Below are positions 35,121-44,415 of a DNA stretch of 64,000 nucleotides, piece by piece; positions within the stretch are counted from its first letter, which is position 1, and each line of letters starts with the position of its first letter. Location of the stretch: NCBI GenBank assembly GCA_041394185.1, contig JAWKIQ010000001.1, positions 992,001 through 1,056,000 of the forward strand, given 5' to 3'. Below the pieces are notes generated by a model. It ran no database searches and had not been told where the DNA came from. It saw only the letters and a list, made by a program, of their open reading frames with translations. This stretch comes from Acidimicrobiales bacterium. Lineage in GTDB: Bacteria; Actinomycetota; Acidimicrobiia; Acidimicrobiales; Poriferisodalaceae. Made by a program: the position numbers and the translations under genes.

Positions 35121-35162
35121 TGTCCAGCAGCGCAACGGTCGCGAGTACCCAGGAGTGGTCAA

Positions 35163-36359
35163 ATGGCAGACGACGTTCTCACCACCGAGGAAGCCGAGCA
35201 GTTCAGAGAGAAGGTGCGAAGCTTCCTTGCGGCCAACACCGTGCCTGCCGCCGATTTCGAGCAGCAGAAGCAGTTCCAGGCCAAGCTCGCCGAGGCTGGG
35301 CTGGCGGGCATCGTGTTCGACCGCGAATACGGCGGGGCCGGGCTGAGCAAGGCTCACGACCGCATCGTTCGAGAGGAGATGTCGAAGTTCCCGACGATGA
35401 ACAACGAGTTCATCATCAGCCACGGCATGTGCCTGCCGGTGCTGAACGACTTCGGCACCGAACAGCAGAAGAAGACGTTCATGCCCGACAACATCGCGGG
35501 CCGCACCCTGTGGTGTCAGATGTTCTCCGAACCCGGCGCCGGTTCCGATGTCGCCAGCCTCCAGACCAAGGCCGAGCGCGACGGCGACGAGTGGATCATC
35601 AACGGTCAGAAGGTGTGGACCACATTGGCCCACAAGAGCCAATACGCCGTGCTGATCGCTCGCACCGACCCCGATGCTGTCAAACACGCCGGCATCTCGA
35701 TGTTCATCCTGCCCATGGACGCGCCGGGCGTCGAGGTGCGGCCGATCCACCAGATCGACGGTGGCAGCCACTTCAACGAGGTGTTCTTCACCGACGTTCG
35801 CATTCCCGCCGACAACCTGCTGGGCGAGTTGAACAACGGCTGGAATCAGGCCACCGCGATGTTGATGTACGAGCGTGTGGCCATCGGAACAGTGGGCGGA
35901 GGCAAGATCAGCCAGCCCAACTTCAAGGTCCTGAAGGCGGCCGCCGAGGCCGGTGGCACCATGAACGACCCCAACGTGCGCCAGGACATGATGCGCATCT
36001 ACTCGATGGAGACCACCAAGTCGCTGATGGCCATGCGCACACGCGCCGAGATGAAGGCCGGCCGCGCCCCTGGGCCCGGTGGGTCGCTGGGCAAGCTGTT
36101 CGGCTCGGTCATCCAGTGGCGCATGCGCGAGATCCTCATGAACATGGCTGGACCTGCTTCTCAGGCATGGGTCGAAGGCGACGCTCAGGCCGCCGAGCTG
36201 GCCCGCATGACGGTGGGCTCGTTCAGTTCTTCGATCGCCGGCGGCACCGACGAGATCCAGCGCAATATCATCGGAGACCGAGTGCTTGGCCTTCCACGCG
36301 ACATAGCTGTAGATCGCAGCGTTGCGTTCAAGGATCTTCGAGTCGGCACCCAGAGGTAG
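35163..36359 (+). CDS. Acyl-CoA dehydrogenase
   Basis: 398 aa. N-terminal helical domain with GIVFDREYGGAGLSKAHDR, FAD-binding QMFSEPGAGSDVASLQT and NGQKVWTTLAHKS, EVFFTDVRIPADNLLGELN, and the C-terminal GGTDEIQRNIIGDRVLGLPRD. ATG 35163 has GGAG 7 nt upstream. It is followed 9 bp later by a cytochrome P450 gene. The divergent MarR and the palindrome over its promoter suggest repression in the absence of a substrate acyl-CoA. Substrate not resolved. Confidence 0.93.
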   Translation: MADDVLTTEEAEQFREKVRSFLAANTVPAADFEQQKQFQAKLAEAGLAGIVFDREYGGAGLSKAHDRIVREEMSKFPTMNNEFIISHGMCLPVLNDFGTEQQKKTFMPDNIAGRTLWCQMFSEPGAGSDVASLQTKAERDGDEWIINGQKVWTTLAHKSQYAVLIARTDPDAVKHAGISMFILPMDAPGVEVRPIHQIDGGSHFNEVFFTDVRIPADNLLGELNNGWNQATAMLMYERVAIGTVGGGKISQPNFKVLKAAAEAGGTMNDPNVRQDMMRIYSMETTKSLMAMRTRAEMKAGRAPGPGGSLGKLFGSVIQWRMREILMNMAGPASQAWVEGDAQAAELARMTVGSFSSSIAGGTDEIQRNIIGDRVLGLPRDIAVDRSVAFKDLRVGTQR

Positions 36360-36368
36360 GGAGAACCC

Positions 36369-37670
36369 ATGTCACTGACGCCAACCGAGGCCGTCGAGGT
36401 CGCCGACATCCACAACCCCATTCTCAACCGGTTCTGGTCGCGGCCACAGGCCGACATCGAGGCAGACCTCGCAGACATTCGCAGCCGTCCGGTGACCAAG
36501 TTCGCCGAGATGCCTCGCGACGAGGAGATCGTCGACCCGGTCACGCTGTCTTTGCTGGGGCCGGGGGCCTTCGCTGTGACCCGGCACGCCGACATCCTCG
36601 AAATGTCGCGCCATCCCGAGATCTGGTCGTCTGCCAACGGCATCACCGTCATGGACACGCCACCCGAGTTCAACGAGTTCTTCGGCTCGATGATCAGCAT
36701 GGACGACCCGCGCCACGGTCGCCTGCGCCGCCTCATCGCAGCCGGGTTCACGCCGCGGATGTTGGCGATGCTCGAGGACAGCGTCACCGAGCAGGCCAGG
36801 CAGATCATCGACAATGTCTGCGAGCGCGGCGAGGTCGACTTCGTCGTCGACGTCGCGGCCCAGCTTCCGTTGAAGATCGTGTGTGATCTGATGGGCATCC
36901 CCGACAGCGAGCTCGAGTTCTGCTTCAACCAGTCGAACATCATCCTGGGAATCGGTGATCCCGAATACGCGCCACCAGACGGCACCGACCCGCTGACCGC
37001 CCTGCTGACGGCCGGGGGAGCGCTGGCCAACCTGATGCAGGAGATCGCCGAGACCAAGAGGGGCGCCGACACCGACGACCTCACCACCCTGTTGGTCAAC
37101 GCCGAGATCGAAGGCGAAAAGCTGTCGCACGCCGACATCGCCAGCTTCTTCGTGTTGTTGGTGGTGGCGGGCAACGAGACCACCCGCAACGCCATCAGCT
37201 GGGGTCTGACCCATCTGACGGCCAACCCCGACCAGCGCGAACTGTGGCGGGCCGATTTCGAGGGCTTGTCGCATTCGGCTGTCGAGGAGATCGTGCGCTT
37301 GGCCAGCCCGGTGACCTACATGCGTCGCACTGCCACCCAAGACACCGAGATCGCCGGCCAGCCGGTTGCGGCAGGTGAAAAGGCGCTGATGTTCTACCTG
37401 GCAGCCAACCGCGACGAGGCGATCTTCGAAGATCCATACCGCTTCGACATCAGACGAGACCCCAACCCGCACGTGGGCTTCGGCGGGCCAGGTCCCCACT
37501 TCTGCCTGGGGGCCCACTTGGCGCGCCGCGAGATCAAGGTCATGTACCGAGAGTTGTTCGAGCGGCTGCCCGACATCGAGGCGACATCCGAGCCCGACGT
37601 GTTGGCGTCGTCGTTCATCCACGGCGTCAAACACCTGAAGGCCGAGTTCACGCCGACCTCGCCTCGCTGA
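36369..37670 (+). CDS. Cytochrome P450
   Basis: 433 aa soluble bacterial P450. I-helix oxygen-binding motif AGNETT (267-272), ExxR in EEIVRLASP (Glu307/Arg310), and heme-binding FGGPGPHFCLGAHLA with Cys379 as axial ligand. Sequence features resemble CYP families of actinobacteria that hydroxylate steroids or fatty acids (CYP125/142-like), but the subfamily cannot be assigned by eye. It sits between an acyl-CoA dehydrogenase and a DUF3291 gene on the same strand; ferredoxin and reductase partners are not in the window. Confidence 0.94.
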   Translation: MSLTPTEAVEVADIHNPILNRFWSRPQADIEADLADIRSRPVTKFAEMPRDEEIVDPVTLSLLGPGAFAVTRHADILEMSRHPEIWSSANGITVMDTPPEFNEFFGSMISMDDPRHGRLRRLIAAGFTPRMLAMLEDSVTEQARQIIDNVCERGEVDFVVDVAAQLPLKIVCDLMGIPDSELEFCFNQSNIILGIGDPEYAPPDGTDPLTALLTAGGALANLMQEIAETKRGADTDDLTTLLVNAEIEGEKLSHADIASFFVLLVVAGNETTRNAISWGLTHLTANPDQRELWRADFEGLSHSAVEEIVRLASPVTYMRRTATQDTEIAGQPVAAGEKALMFYLAANRDEAIFEDPYRFDIRRDPNPHVGFGGPGPHFCLGAHLARREIKVMYRELFERLPDIEATSEPDVLASSFIHGVKHLKAEFTPTSPR

Positions 37671-37680
37671 GGTCGGCCGC

Positions 37681-38133
37681 GTGCATCTGGCTCAGCTGAA
37701 TGTGGGGAGGCTCGTCGGCGAACCCGACGGCCCCGAGGTCGCCGAGTTCATGACCGCCATTCCGGCAATGAACCTGCTGGCCGAGTCCAGCCCTGGCTTC
37801 GTGTGGCGACTGGCCGACGACGAGGGCCCCGGTGCCACGGGCATCCGGTTTCCGGGTCACGAGGACGACCAGCGTTACATCGTAAACCTGAGCGTCTGGG
37901 AAGACTTCGACAGCCTGCGGCACTACGTTGCCCGCTCTGGGCACGGCATGTACCTGCGGCGTCGGCGTGAGTGGTTCGAGAAGCCGCCCCAGCCGACGAC
38001 GGTGCTGTGGTGGGTGCCCGATGGTCACACGCCGAGCGTCGACGAGGCGGCCGAGCGCTTGGGCCGCCTTCGCACCCACGGCCCCACCCAAGAGGCCTTC
38101 GACATGGCCAACCCGCACCCACCGGCCGGCTGA
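37681..38133 (+). CDS. DUF3291 family protein
   Basis: 150 aa. Typical DUF3291 layout: HLAQLNVGRL, EFMTAIPAMNLLAESSPGFV, YIVNLSVWEDFDSLRHYV, the MYLRRRREWFEK helix and VLWWVPDGHTPSVDEAAERL. This alpha/beta ferredoxin-like fold is related to small monooxygenase-like domains; function is unproven. GTG 37681 is 10 bp after the P450 stop, so probably co-transcribed. Confidence 0.87.
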   Translation: MHLAQLNVGRLVGEPDGPEVAEFMTAIPAMNLLAESSPGFVWRLADDEGPGATGIRFPGHEDDQRYIVNLSVWEDFDSLRHYVARSGHGMYLRRRREWFEKPPQPTTVLWWVPDGHTPSVDEAAERLGRLRTHGPTQEAFDMANPHPPAG

Positions 38134-38146
38134 GCCCACCTTCATC

Positions 38147-38195
38147 AAACACCGGTGTTTGCGAGGCGTCTGACGCCCGCGCAACACCGGTGTTT
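38147..38195. repeat. Palindromic intergenic element, likely bidirectional terminator
   Basis: In the 90-bp gap between two convergent genes. It contains a 14-bp perfect palindrome AAACACCGGTGTTT (38147-38160), the 15-mer GAGGCGTCTGACGCC (38163-38177, near-palindromic) and a 12-bp palindrome AACACCGGTGTT (38183-38194). The 15-mer recurs exactly at 48206-48220 at another convergent junction. Confidence 0.75.
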
Positions 38196-38223
38196 CACAA
38201 GTGGCGGGAACGGGCCCGGTTGG

Positions 38224-39063
38224 CTAACGACCGTTGAAGGTGGCCTGGCGCTTCTCGACGAAGGCCGCGGCGGCCTCGCGGTGGTCTTCGGTGCTCATGG
38301 TGGTGATCATCGCGACCGCTTCGGCGTCGAGGCAGGTGGCGAGGTCGGACCCGATGGCGCGGTTGATGTTTTCCTTGATGTAGCGCATGGCGATGGGCGG
38401 ACGGGCTGCCAGCTCGTGGCACCAGGCCAGGGCGGCATCCTCGAACCCCTCGTCGGGCAGAACCTTGTTGACGATGCCCAGCTCGTGGGCCTCGGCGGCG
38501 GTGAGCCGCGGGTTCATGAAGTACAGCTCCTTGGCCTTGGAGTGGCCAACGAGTTGGGTGAGGAACCAGCTGCCACCGAAGTCGCCCGAGGCGCCGATGC
38601 CCGAGAACGCGCTGACGACCAGCGCCCGCTGGGCTGCCAATCGGATGTCGGCCGCCAGGGCGATCGACAGGCCCGCGCCCGCTGCAGCGCCAGGGATGGC
38701 GGCCACCACGGGCTTTTGCATCTTGTGGATGTAGAGCGAAACGTCGCGCTGGTTGCGGCGCAACACGTCGATGTTTCCCTCGCGGGTGCCAGGGCGACCC
38801 TCGCGCGGTGCACCCGACTCGTTCGACTCGTGCATGCCCTTGACGTCGCCACCGGCGCAGAAGGCTCCACCCGAACCGGTGATCATGACCACACGAACCT
38901 CGGGGTCTTCGGCGAAGCGGGGGAGTACACGCCTGAACCCCTCGTACATGGGGTTTGACAGAGCGTTTCTTCGCTCGGGGCGGTTGAACACGATGGCCCC
39001 GACGTTGCCGTCGATGTGGGCGAGAAGGTCTTGGGTGCCGGTGTCGATGTCGGTCTGGCTCAT
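38224..39063 (-). CDS. Enoyl-CoA hydratase/isomerase
   Basis: 279 aa crotonase. VGAIVFNRPERRNALSNPM, GSGGAFCAGGDVKGMH (oxyanion pocket), AAIPGAAAGAGLSIALAADI, and a C-terminal helix ending in VEKRQATFNGR. ATG 39063 lies 6 nt after TACCAT (minus strand), a leaderless pattern. A second crotonase gene is at 31819. Substrate unknown, and other crotonase activities are possible. It is divergent from the Ldh2-type dehydrogenase gene. Confidence 0.9.
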   Translation of the reverse strand: MSQTDIDTGTQDLLAHIDGNVGAIVFNRPERRNALSNPMYEGFRRVLPRFAEDPEVRVVMITGSGGAFCAGGDVKGMHESNESGAPREGRPGTREGNIDVLRRNQRDVSLYIHKMQKPVVAAIPGAAAGAGLSIALAADIRLAAQRALVVSAFSGIGASGDFGGSWFLTQLVGHSKAKELYFMNPRLTAAEAHELGIVNKVLPDEGFEDAALAWCHELAARPPIAMRYIKENINRAIGSDLATCLDAEAVAMITTMSTEDHREAAAAFVEKRQATFNGR

Positions 39064-39107
39064 GGCCGGATGGTAGTCACACCCGGCCGCGTCGTACGAT
39101 TCGGGCC

Positions 39108-40178
39108 ATGATCGAGCTGACCCCGCAAGCGCTTCGCAACTACGTCACCACGGTGTGTGCCGCCCTGGGCAGCAACGAACGCGAACAGAACCTGGTCGCC
39201 GACCAGCTAGTGGGTGCCAACCTGACGGGCCACGATTCGCACGGCGTCGGCATGATGCCCACCTATGTCGACAGGGCGCTGGCCGGCAAGGTCACCATCA
39301 ACGGCGGTGTCGAGGCCGTGCGCGACGACGGCGCCATCGTGGTGCTCGACGGGGGCCACTCGTTCGGCCAGGTCACCGGCCACGAGACCACACTGGTGGC
39401 CATCGACAGGGCCAAGCAGCACGGCCTGGCCATGGTGGGGCTGCGCAACAGCTTCCACATAGGACGCATCGGCCACTGGGGCGAGATGTGTGCCGACGCG
39501 GGCTTGGTGTCGCTGCACTTCGTGAACGTCGTCGGCCACCGTGGCCTGGTGGCCCCTTATGGCGCCAGGGAGGCCCTGTTCGGTACCAACCCGGTGTGTA
39601 TCGCCGTTCCGGCCGGACCGGGTACCGGCCCGGACCAGCGCATCGTGCTGGACATGGCCACCAGCATCATCGCGCTGGGCAAGGCCCGGGTGGCCAACCT
39701 GGCGGGCAATCGTGTGCCGACCGACTCGGTGGTGGGCCCCGACGGCGAGCTCACCGACGACCCGGCCACGATGTTCCGCGATCCTCCCGGGGCGCTGGTG
39801 GCGATGGGCGACCACAAGGGCTCGGGTCTGGCGCTGATGTGTGAGCTGCTGGGCGCCGCGTTGATCGGTGGGCCCACCACAACCAGCTCACGCCTCGATG
39901 GTTCGGTCATCAACAACATGCTGACGCTGGCCATCGACCCGGGCTCGACCAGCGACGAATCGGCGCTGCGCGCCCTTGCAGACGACCTCACAGACGCTGT
40001 GAGGCGCTCTGCGACCCGCTCTGGAGTTTCGTCGGTGCTCATGCCCGGAGACCCCGAAAGGGCCGCCCGCATCGCCAGGGCTGCCGCGGTGCCCCTGGAC
40101 GAGGGCACGGTCGCCCAGCTGGCGTCGGCGGCCTCTGCTGCGGGCGCCGACTCGGCGCTCGAGTTCCTGGCGCCGTAG
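39108..40178 (+). CDS. Malate/L-lactate/ureidoglycolate dehydrogenase family (Ldh2)
   Basis: 356 aa NAD(P)-dependent oxidoreductase with the Ldh2 fold. Signature GANLTGHDSHGVGMMPTYVD (active-site His), LDGGHSFGQVTGHETTLVAI, RNSFHIGRIGHWGEMCADAG and LDMATSIIALGKARV. Family members reduce or oxidise 2-hydroxy acids; the substrate is not readable. ATG 39108 is 7 nt after TACGAT, so leaderless. A small GGTTCG/CGAACC hairpin (40189-40204) lies after its stop. Confidence 0.92.
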   Translation: MIELTPQALRNYVTTVCAALGSNEREQNLVADQLVGANLTGHDSHGVGMMPTYVDRALAGKVTINGGVEAVRDDGAIVVLDGGHSFGQVTGHETTLVAIDRAKQHGLAMVGLRNSFHIGRIGHWGEMCADAGLVSLHFVNVVGHRGLVAPYGAREALFGTNPVCIAVPAGPGTGPDQRIVLDMATSIIALGKARVANLAGNRVPTDSVVGPDGELTDDPATMFRDPPGALVAMGDHKGSGLALMCELLGAALIGGPTTTSSRLDGSVINNMLTLAIDPGSTSDESALRALADDLTDAVRRSATRSGVSSVLMPGDPERAARIARAAAVPLDEGTVAQLASAASAAGADSALEFLAP

Positions 40179-40365
40179 GTGTGTGTAGGTTCGGTGACGA
40201 ACCCCCCGAGGGTGTTTGACCCGAGGTTTAGTTGCACCTAGTCTGCGCGTTCCGAATGTGACGACGGTCACGGACCAGGCCACAGGCCGAACACGGTGTG
40301 ACGTGTTCCACTTGTGCTCCGGGACGTGCTACAAAGTCACCTCCAAACCACCGAGGGGGAGAAGG
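40179..40365 (+). promoter_or_regulatory. Control region of the Opp-type importer operon
   Basis: 187-bp gap. TTGACC (40217-40222), 17 bp, TAGTCT (40240-40245) is the best sigma70-type promoter in the window, with a start near 40252 and a ~115-nt leader. Just after it is a CRP-like box, TGTGA-N6-TCACG (40258-40273), placed where a regulator would repress. A hairpin at 40189-40204 may terminate the dehydrogenase gene upstream. Confidence 0.6.
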
Positions 40366-41472
40366 TTGGGCGACATCAGCAACACGTCGATCGCGAACGA
40401 GCCGTTGCTGGTCGTCGACGATCTGAAGACCCACTTCCGCCTCAAGGCCGGCGACGTCAAGGCTGTCGACGGTGTAAGCCTCACCCTCGACCGTGGCAAG
40501 ACGCTCGGTGTGGTGGGCGAGTCGGGTTCTGGCAAGACCGTGCTGGCCAGAACGATCATGGGCCTCAACCTCGGCGCCAATGTCCAGACCAGCGGCTCGG
40601 TCCTCTACCAGGGACGCGAGATCCTGGGCCTCAAGGCCAAGCAGATGCGCAACTACTGGGGCCGCGAGATATCGATGGTCTTCCAGGACCCGATGACCTC
40701 GCTGAACCCGGTCGTCAAGATCGGGCGCCAGGTCACCGAGCACCTGCGCCACCACCTCGACATGGACAAGGACGAAGCCAACGAGGTGGCCCTGCAGCTG
40801 CTTCGTGAGGTTCGTATACCCGAGGCCAAGGAGCGCCTCGACTCCTACCCACACCAGCTGTCGGGTGGTATGCGCCAGAGGGTCTCGATCGCCATCGCCC
40901 TCGCGTGTGGCCCCAAGCTTCTGTTCGCGGACGAACCCACCACCGCTCTCGACGTGACGGTTCAGCACCAGATCATGAACCTGCTGGCCCGCGAACAGAA
41001 CGATCGCGACATGGCCATGATCCTGGTCACCCACGACCTGGGCGTTGTGGCAGGCCGCACCGACGAGATCGCCGTCATGTACGCCGGTCGCGTGGTCGAG
41101 CGGGCCCGCACCCGCGACCTCTTCGCCGACGTCAAGATGCCCTACACAGAGGCGCTGCTGCGTTCGATCCCGCGCACCACGCAGCGCAACCACACTCGAT
41201 TGGCCGCCATCCCCGGTCGCCCGCCAGACCTCATCAACCCTCCCAAGGGGTGTGCGTTCGCGCCGCGGTGCGCTTACGCGCAAGACATCTGCCACGAGGA
41301 GATGCCCCAACTGCGCGAAGCAGGCCCCGGCCACCAGTTCCGATGCCATTTCCCCGTCGGGTCGCCCGAGGGGCTCAAGGCGTTCCAGGACAATCTGGCC
41401 GCGGGTCTTCCCCAAGCTGTGTCGATCAAGCTGCACGCCGATTCGGTTGCAGAGCAAGAAGGAGCCGCCTGA
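40366..41472 (+). CDS. Oligopeptide/dipeptide ABC transporter ATP-binding protein (OppD-like)
   Basis: 368 aa. Walker A GESGSGKTV (about residue 51), signature LSGGMRQRVSIAIAL, Walker B KLLFADEPTTALDVT, then the H-loop VTHDLGVV, and the C-terminal oligopeptide-type Cys cluster in GCAFAPRCAYAQDICHEE, which in OppD/DppD proteins can bind an Fe-S centre. It powers import with the partner ATPase. Start TTG 40366 has GGGGGAGA upstream; an ATG is absent. Its stop overlaps the next start (TGATG). Confidence 0.93.
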   Translation: MGDISNTSIANEPLLVVDDLKTHFRLKAGDVKAVDGVSLTLDRGKTLGVVGESGSGKTVLARTIMGLNLGANVQTSGSVLYQGREILGLKAKQMRNYWGREISMVFQDPMTSLNPVVKIGRQVTEHLRHHLDMDKDEANEVALQLLREVRIPEAKERLDSYPHQLSGGMRQRVSIAIALACGPKLLFADEPTTALDVTVQHQIMNLLAREQNDRDMAMILVTHDLGVVAGRTDEIAVMYAGRVVERARTRDLFADVKMPYTEALLRSIPRTTQRNHTRLAAIPGRPPDLINPPKGCAFAPRCAYAQDICHEEMPQLREAGPGHQFRCHFPVGSPEGLKAFQDNLAAGLPQAVSIKLHADSVAEQEGAA

Positions 41473-42476
41473 TGGCCGGCACTGGCAAGGCGCATCTTCG
41501 CGACGCGTCGGAAGTCATGCTTCGTGTCGAGGACCTGGTGGTCGAGTTCCCGGCTGCTGGGGGCAACACCGTCAAGGCGGTGTCGGGCATCAGCTTCGAC
41601 ATCAAGGGCGGCGAGACCCTGGGCCTGGTGGGCGAGTCTGGTTGTGGCAAGTCGACCACCGGCAAGGCCATCATCCAGCTGCCGCCGCCCACGTCTGGTG
41701 AGGTCAGCCTCGGCGGCACCGACCTCACCAAGCTGAGGGGCGAGAACCTGCGCAACAAGCGCACCGAGATCCAGATGATCTTCCAGGATCCGATCTCGTC
41801 GCTGAACCCACGGCGCAAGATCGGCCGTGTAGTCGCCGAGCCTCTCGACGTGTGGGGGCCAAGGAAAGAAGAGCAGAAGAAGATCGTCGATCGTCTGCTC
41901 GAGTTGGTCGGTATCGACCCCGAGGTCGCCAGCGAGAAGCGGGCCCACGAGTTCTCGGGTGGCCAGTGCCAGCGCATTTCGATTGCCCGGGCTTTGGTCA
42001 CCGATCCTCAGCTGTTGATCTGCGACGAGCCCGTCTCGGCCCTTGACGTGTCGGTGCAGGCCCAGATCCTCAACCTGCTCGAGGACCTCAAAGAGCGCTA
42101 CAACCTGACCCTGGTGTTCATCGCCCACGACCTGGCCGTGGTCAAGAACATCAGCGACCGGGTAGCCGTTATGTACCTGGGCAAGATGTGCGAGGTGTCG
42201 GAGGCCAACGAGCTCTACGAGCGGCCCGCCCACCCCTACACGGCGCTGCTGCTCGAGTCGGTACCCGAACCCGACCCCACCGTCGACATCGATACCGATA
42301 TGGTCGAGGCCGGCGACCTGCCGTCGCCCATCAACCCACCGTCGGGCTGCCGGTTCCGTACCCGCTGCCCCTACGCATCCGAGATCTGTGCGGCCGAGGA
42401 GCCCCAGATCCGCAAGGTCGGCGACGATCATTTCGTCGCCTGTCACCATCCGTTGATCGAGCCGGTGGAGGTGTAG
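41472..42476 (+). CDS. Oligopeptide/dipeptide ABC transporter ATP-binding protein (OppF-like)
   Basis: 334 aa. Walker A GESGCGKSTT, signature FSGGQCQRISIARAL (Q in place of M), Walker B QLLICDEPVSALDVS, H-loop FIAHDLAVVKN, and a Cys-rich SGCRFRTRCPYASEICAAEE. Pairs with OppD as the motor of the importer. ATG 41472 overlaps the oppD stop, so production is coupled. Followed by a 108-bp gap and then the binding lipoprotein. Confidence 0.94.
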   Translation: MAGTGKAHLRDASEVMLRVEDLVVEFPAAGGNTVKAVSGISFDIKGGETLGLVGESGCGKSTTGKAIIQLPPPTSGEVSLGGTDLTKLRGENLRNKRTEIQMIFQDPISSLNPRRKIGRVVAEPLDVWGPRKEEQKKIVDRLLELVGIDPEVASEKRAHEFSGGQCQRISIARALVTDPQLLICDEPVSALDVSVQAQILNLLEDLKERYNLTLVFIAHDLAVVKNISDRVAVMYLGKMCEVSEANELYERPAHPYTALLLESVPEPDPTVDIDTDMVEAGDLPSPINPPSGCRFRTRCPYASEICAAEEPQIRKVGDDHFVACHHPLIEPVEV

Positions 42477-42584
42477 CTGACCAATGACGGCTTCCGCGAA
42501 GTCCAAGATGGCCTTCGCATCCACAGAATCGAACACAGAACAATTTCTCTGGGCATCAAGGAGATGTCCGCAGGAGGGAGACAC

Positions 42585-44390
42585 ATGAAACACCGGATCC
42601 TGAAGCTGCTTGCGCTGCTTCTCACCTTCGGTCTCATCGCCGCCGCTTGTGGTGGCGACAGTGACGACGGAGGCGAGAGCGGGGCCAGCACCACAACCGA
42701 GGGCGGCGGTACCGAATCCACGTCGCCACCCACGACCGAGACAGTGGTCGAGAGCACCACGACGTCTGAGGGCGAAGTAATCGAGTACGGCGGAGTCGTG
42801 ACCCTTGGTCTCGAAGCCGAAGCCACTGGCCTGCGCCCGTGGGAAGACTCGTGCTCGCCGCCTTGCTACAACATGTTCATCGCGTTCTTCGACAAGTTGT
42901 TCGAGATCAACAGCGACTTCCAGCCGTCACCGTGGCTCGCCACCGGTGCGACCCCCAACGAAGACTTCACCCAGTGGGTGGTCACCCTTCGTGAGGGCGT
43001 GAAGTTCCACAATGGTGTCGACTTCAACGCGCAGACCGTCGCTGACATGTTCACCATCCAGCAGGCCGGTGCGGCCTCGGCGGGTGCCATCGCAGCTTCG
43101 GGTCTCGCGGGCGTCGAGGCCACGGGCGACTACGAGGTCACCTACACCCTCAACAGCCCGAACTCGGCGTTCCTGGCATTCTTGACCCGTGCCCCCCTGG
43201 GTATGGTGTTCGAGCCTGCTGCTGCTGCTGCTGATCCCGATGGCTTCGCCGACGCACCTGTCGGCACCGGCCCGTTCGTGATCGCCAGCCGCGACGTCGA
43301 CAACGAGACCGTGGGTGTGCGCAACGCCGACTACTGGCTCAGCGACGACGACGGCAACCAATTGCCGTACCTCGACGAGATGCGTTTCCGCCCGATCCCA
43401 GACGAGGGCACCCGCCTTTCGTCGATCCTGTCGGGCACTATCAACGCCATGCAGACCCTGCGCCAGGGCACCATCCGTGACGCCCGTGACGCCGCCGATG
43501 GCCTGACTCTGTACGAGTTCCAGGGCAACAACACCGGTGGCGGCATGTTCAACACGCTGGTTCCGCCCTACGACGACACTCGGGTTCGCGTCGGTCTGAC
43601 GATGATGAACAACCAGGATGCCGTCATCGACGCCCTGGGCGGCACCGGCATCTCGCTGCCGGCGACGCAGTGGTTCAGCCCCGATAGCCCCTGGTACAGC
43701 CAGGCAGCTGCCGATGCTTGGATCCAGTTCGATCCTGCAGGCGGCGCCGCGCTGCTTCAGGAATACATCGACGACCCGGCTCGTTCCGACGGCCTGGCAC
43801 CCGGCTCGAACCTCGTTGTCGAGCTGTCGTGCCCGCCAGACCCAACGCTTATCGCCGCCATGCAGGTGATCGAGCAGGTCTGGAGCGCATCGGGTCTCGT
43901 CGATGTCACCTTGACGCAGTTCGACCAGGCAACCCACATCAACAACGCCCTTGGCCGTGAGAACGGCTTCGTCGGCATCCACCAGGCCCATTGCTGGCGC
44001 TGGAGCTCCGACGACGACCCGTCGCTGCCGCTGAACTCAGAGTTCGCAGCACCCACTCCCGAGATCGCAGCTGCGGCCTCGGAGGCACTGGGCGCGACGG
44101 TTCCGTTCTCGCCGACGGCGTTCTCCAACTACTGGGATCCCGAGATGTTCGGCTGGCTGGTCGCTGCCATCCAGACCGACGACTTCGAGACTCGTAAGGG
44201 CCTCTACGAGCAGGTGATGATTCGCCTGGCCGAGCAGGCTCCGGTCTGGTACTCGGGCCACACGGCAACCCTCATCGCCACCACCGATGACATGGTCGGC
44301 CTCAACGGCTGGACCACCCCAGACGGTCAGCTCGGCGCCGGCTTCCCCGGCGGCGAAGGCCGCTGGCACCGGGTCCGCTTCGTCGGCTGA
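42585..44390 (+). CDS. ABC importer substrate-binding lipoprotein (Opp/Dpp family)
   Basis: 601 aa. Lipid-anchored: signal ending in IAAACGG with Cys22 as the lipidation site, then a Thr/Ser/Glu-rich linker to residue ~65. Family 5 solute-binding core: DFTQWVVTLREGVKFHNG, VGTGPFVIASR and the C-terminal LAEQAPVWYSG. A Cys pair (Cys90/Cys94, DSCSPPC) right after the linker is shared with the second binding protein. ATG 42585 has AGGAGGGAG upstream. It sits between the ATPase and permease genes. Ligand unknown; peptides or similar are expected. Confidence 0.92.
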   Translation: MKHRILKLLALLLTFGLIAAACGGDSDDGGESGASTTTEGGGTESTSPPTTETVVESTTTSEGEVIEYGGVVTLGLEAEATGLRPWEDSCSPPCYNMFIAFFDKLFEINSDFQPSPWLATGATPNEDFTQWVVTLREGVKFHNGVDFNAQTVADMFTIQQAGAASAGAIAASGLAGVEATGDYEVTYTLNSPNSAFLAFLTRAPLGMVFEPAAAAADPDGFADAPVGTGPFVIASRDVDNETVGVRNADYWLSDDDGNQLPYLDEMRFRPIPDEGTRLSSILSGTINAMQTLRQGTIRDARDAADGLTLYEFQGNNTGGGMFNTLVPPYDDTRVRVGLTMMNNQDAVIDALGGTGISLPATQWFSPDSPWYSQAAADAWIQFDPAGGAALLQEYIDDPARSDGLAPGSNLVVELSCPPDPTLIAAMQVIEQVWSASGLVDVTLTQFDQATHINNALGRENGFVGIHQAHCWRWSSDDDPSLPLNSEFAAPTPEIAAAASEALGATVPFSPTAFSNYWDPEMFGWLVAAIQTDDFETRKGLYEQVMIRLAEQAPVWYSGHTATLIATTDDMVGLNGWTTPDGQLGAGFPGGEGRWHRVRFVG

Positions 44391-44415
44391 TCCGTAGCTA
44401 GTTAGCTGGTCACAG

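Noticed and set aside
40280..40340. Second TGTGA box (40299) as another CRP site
   Set aside because: The right half is CCACT, a poor match; kept out of the feature list.
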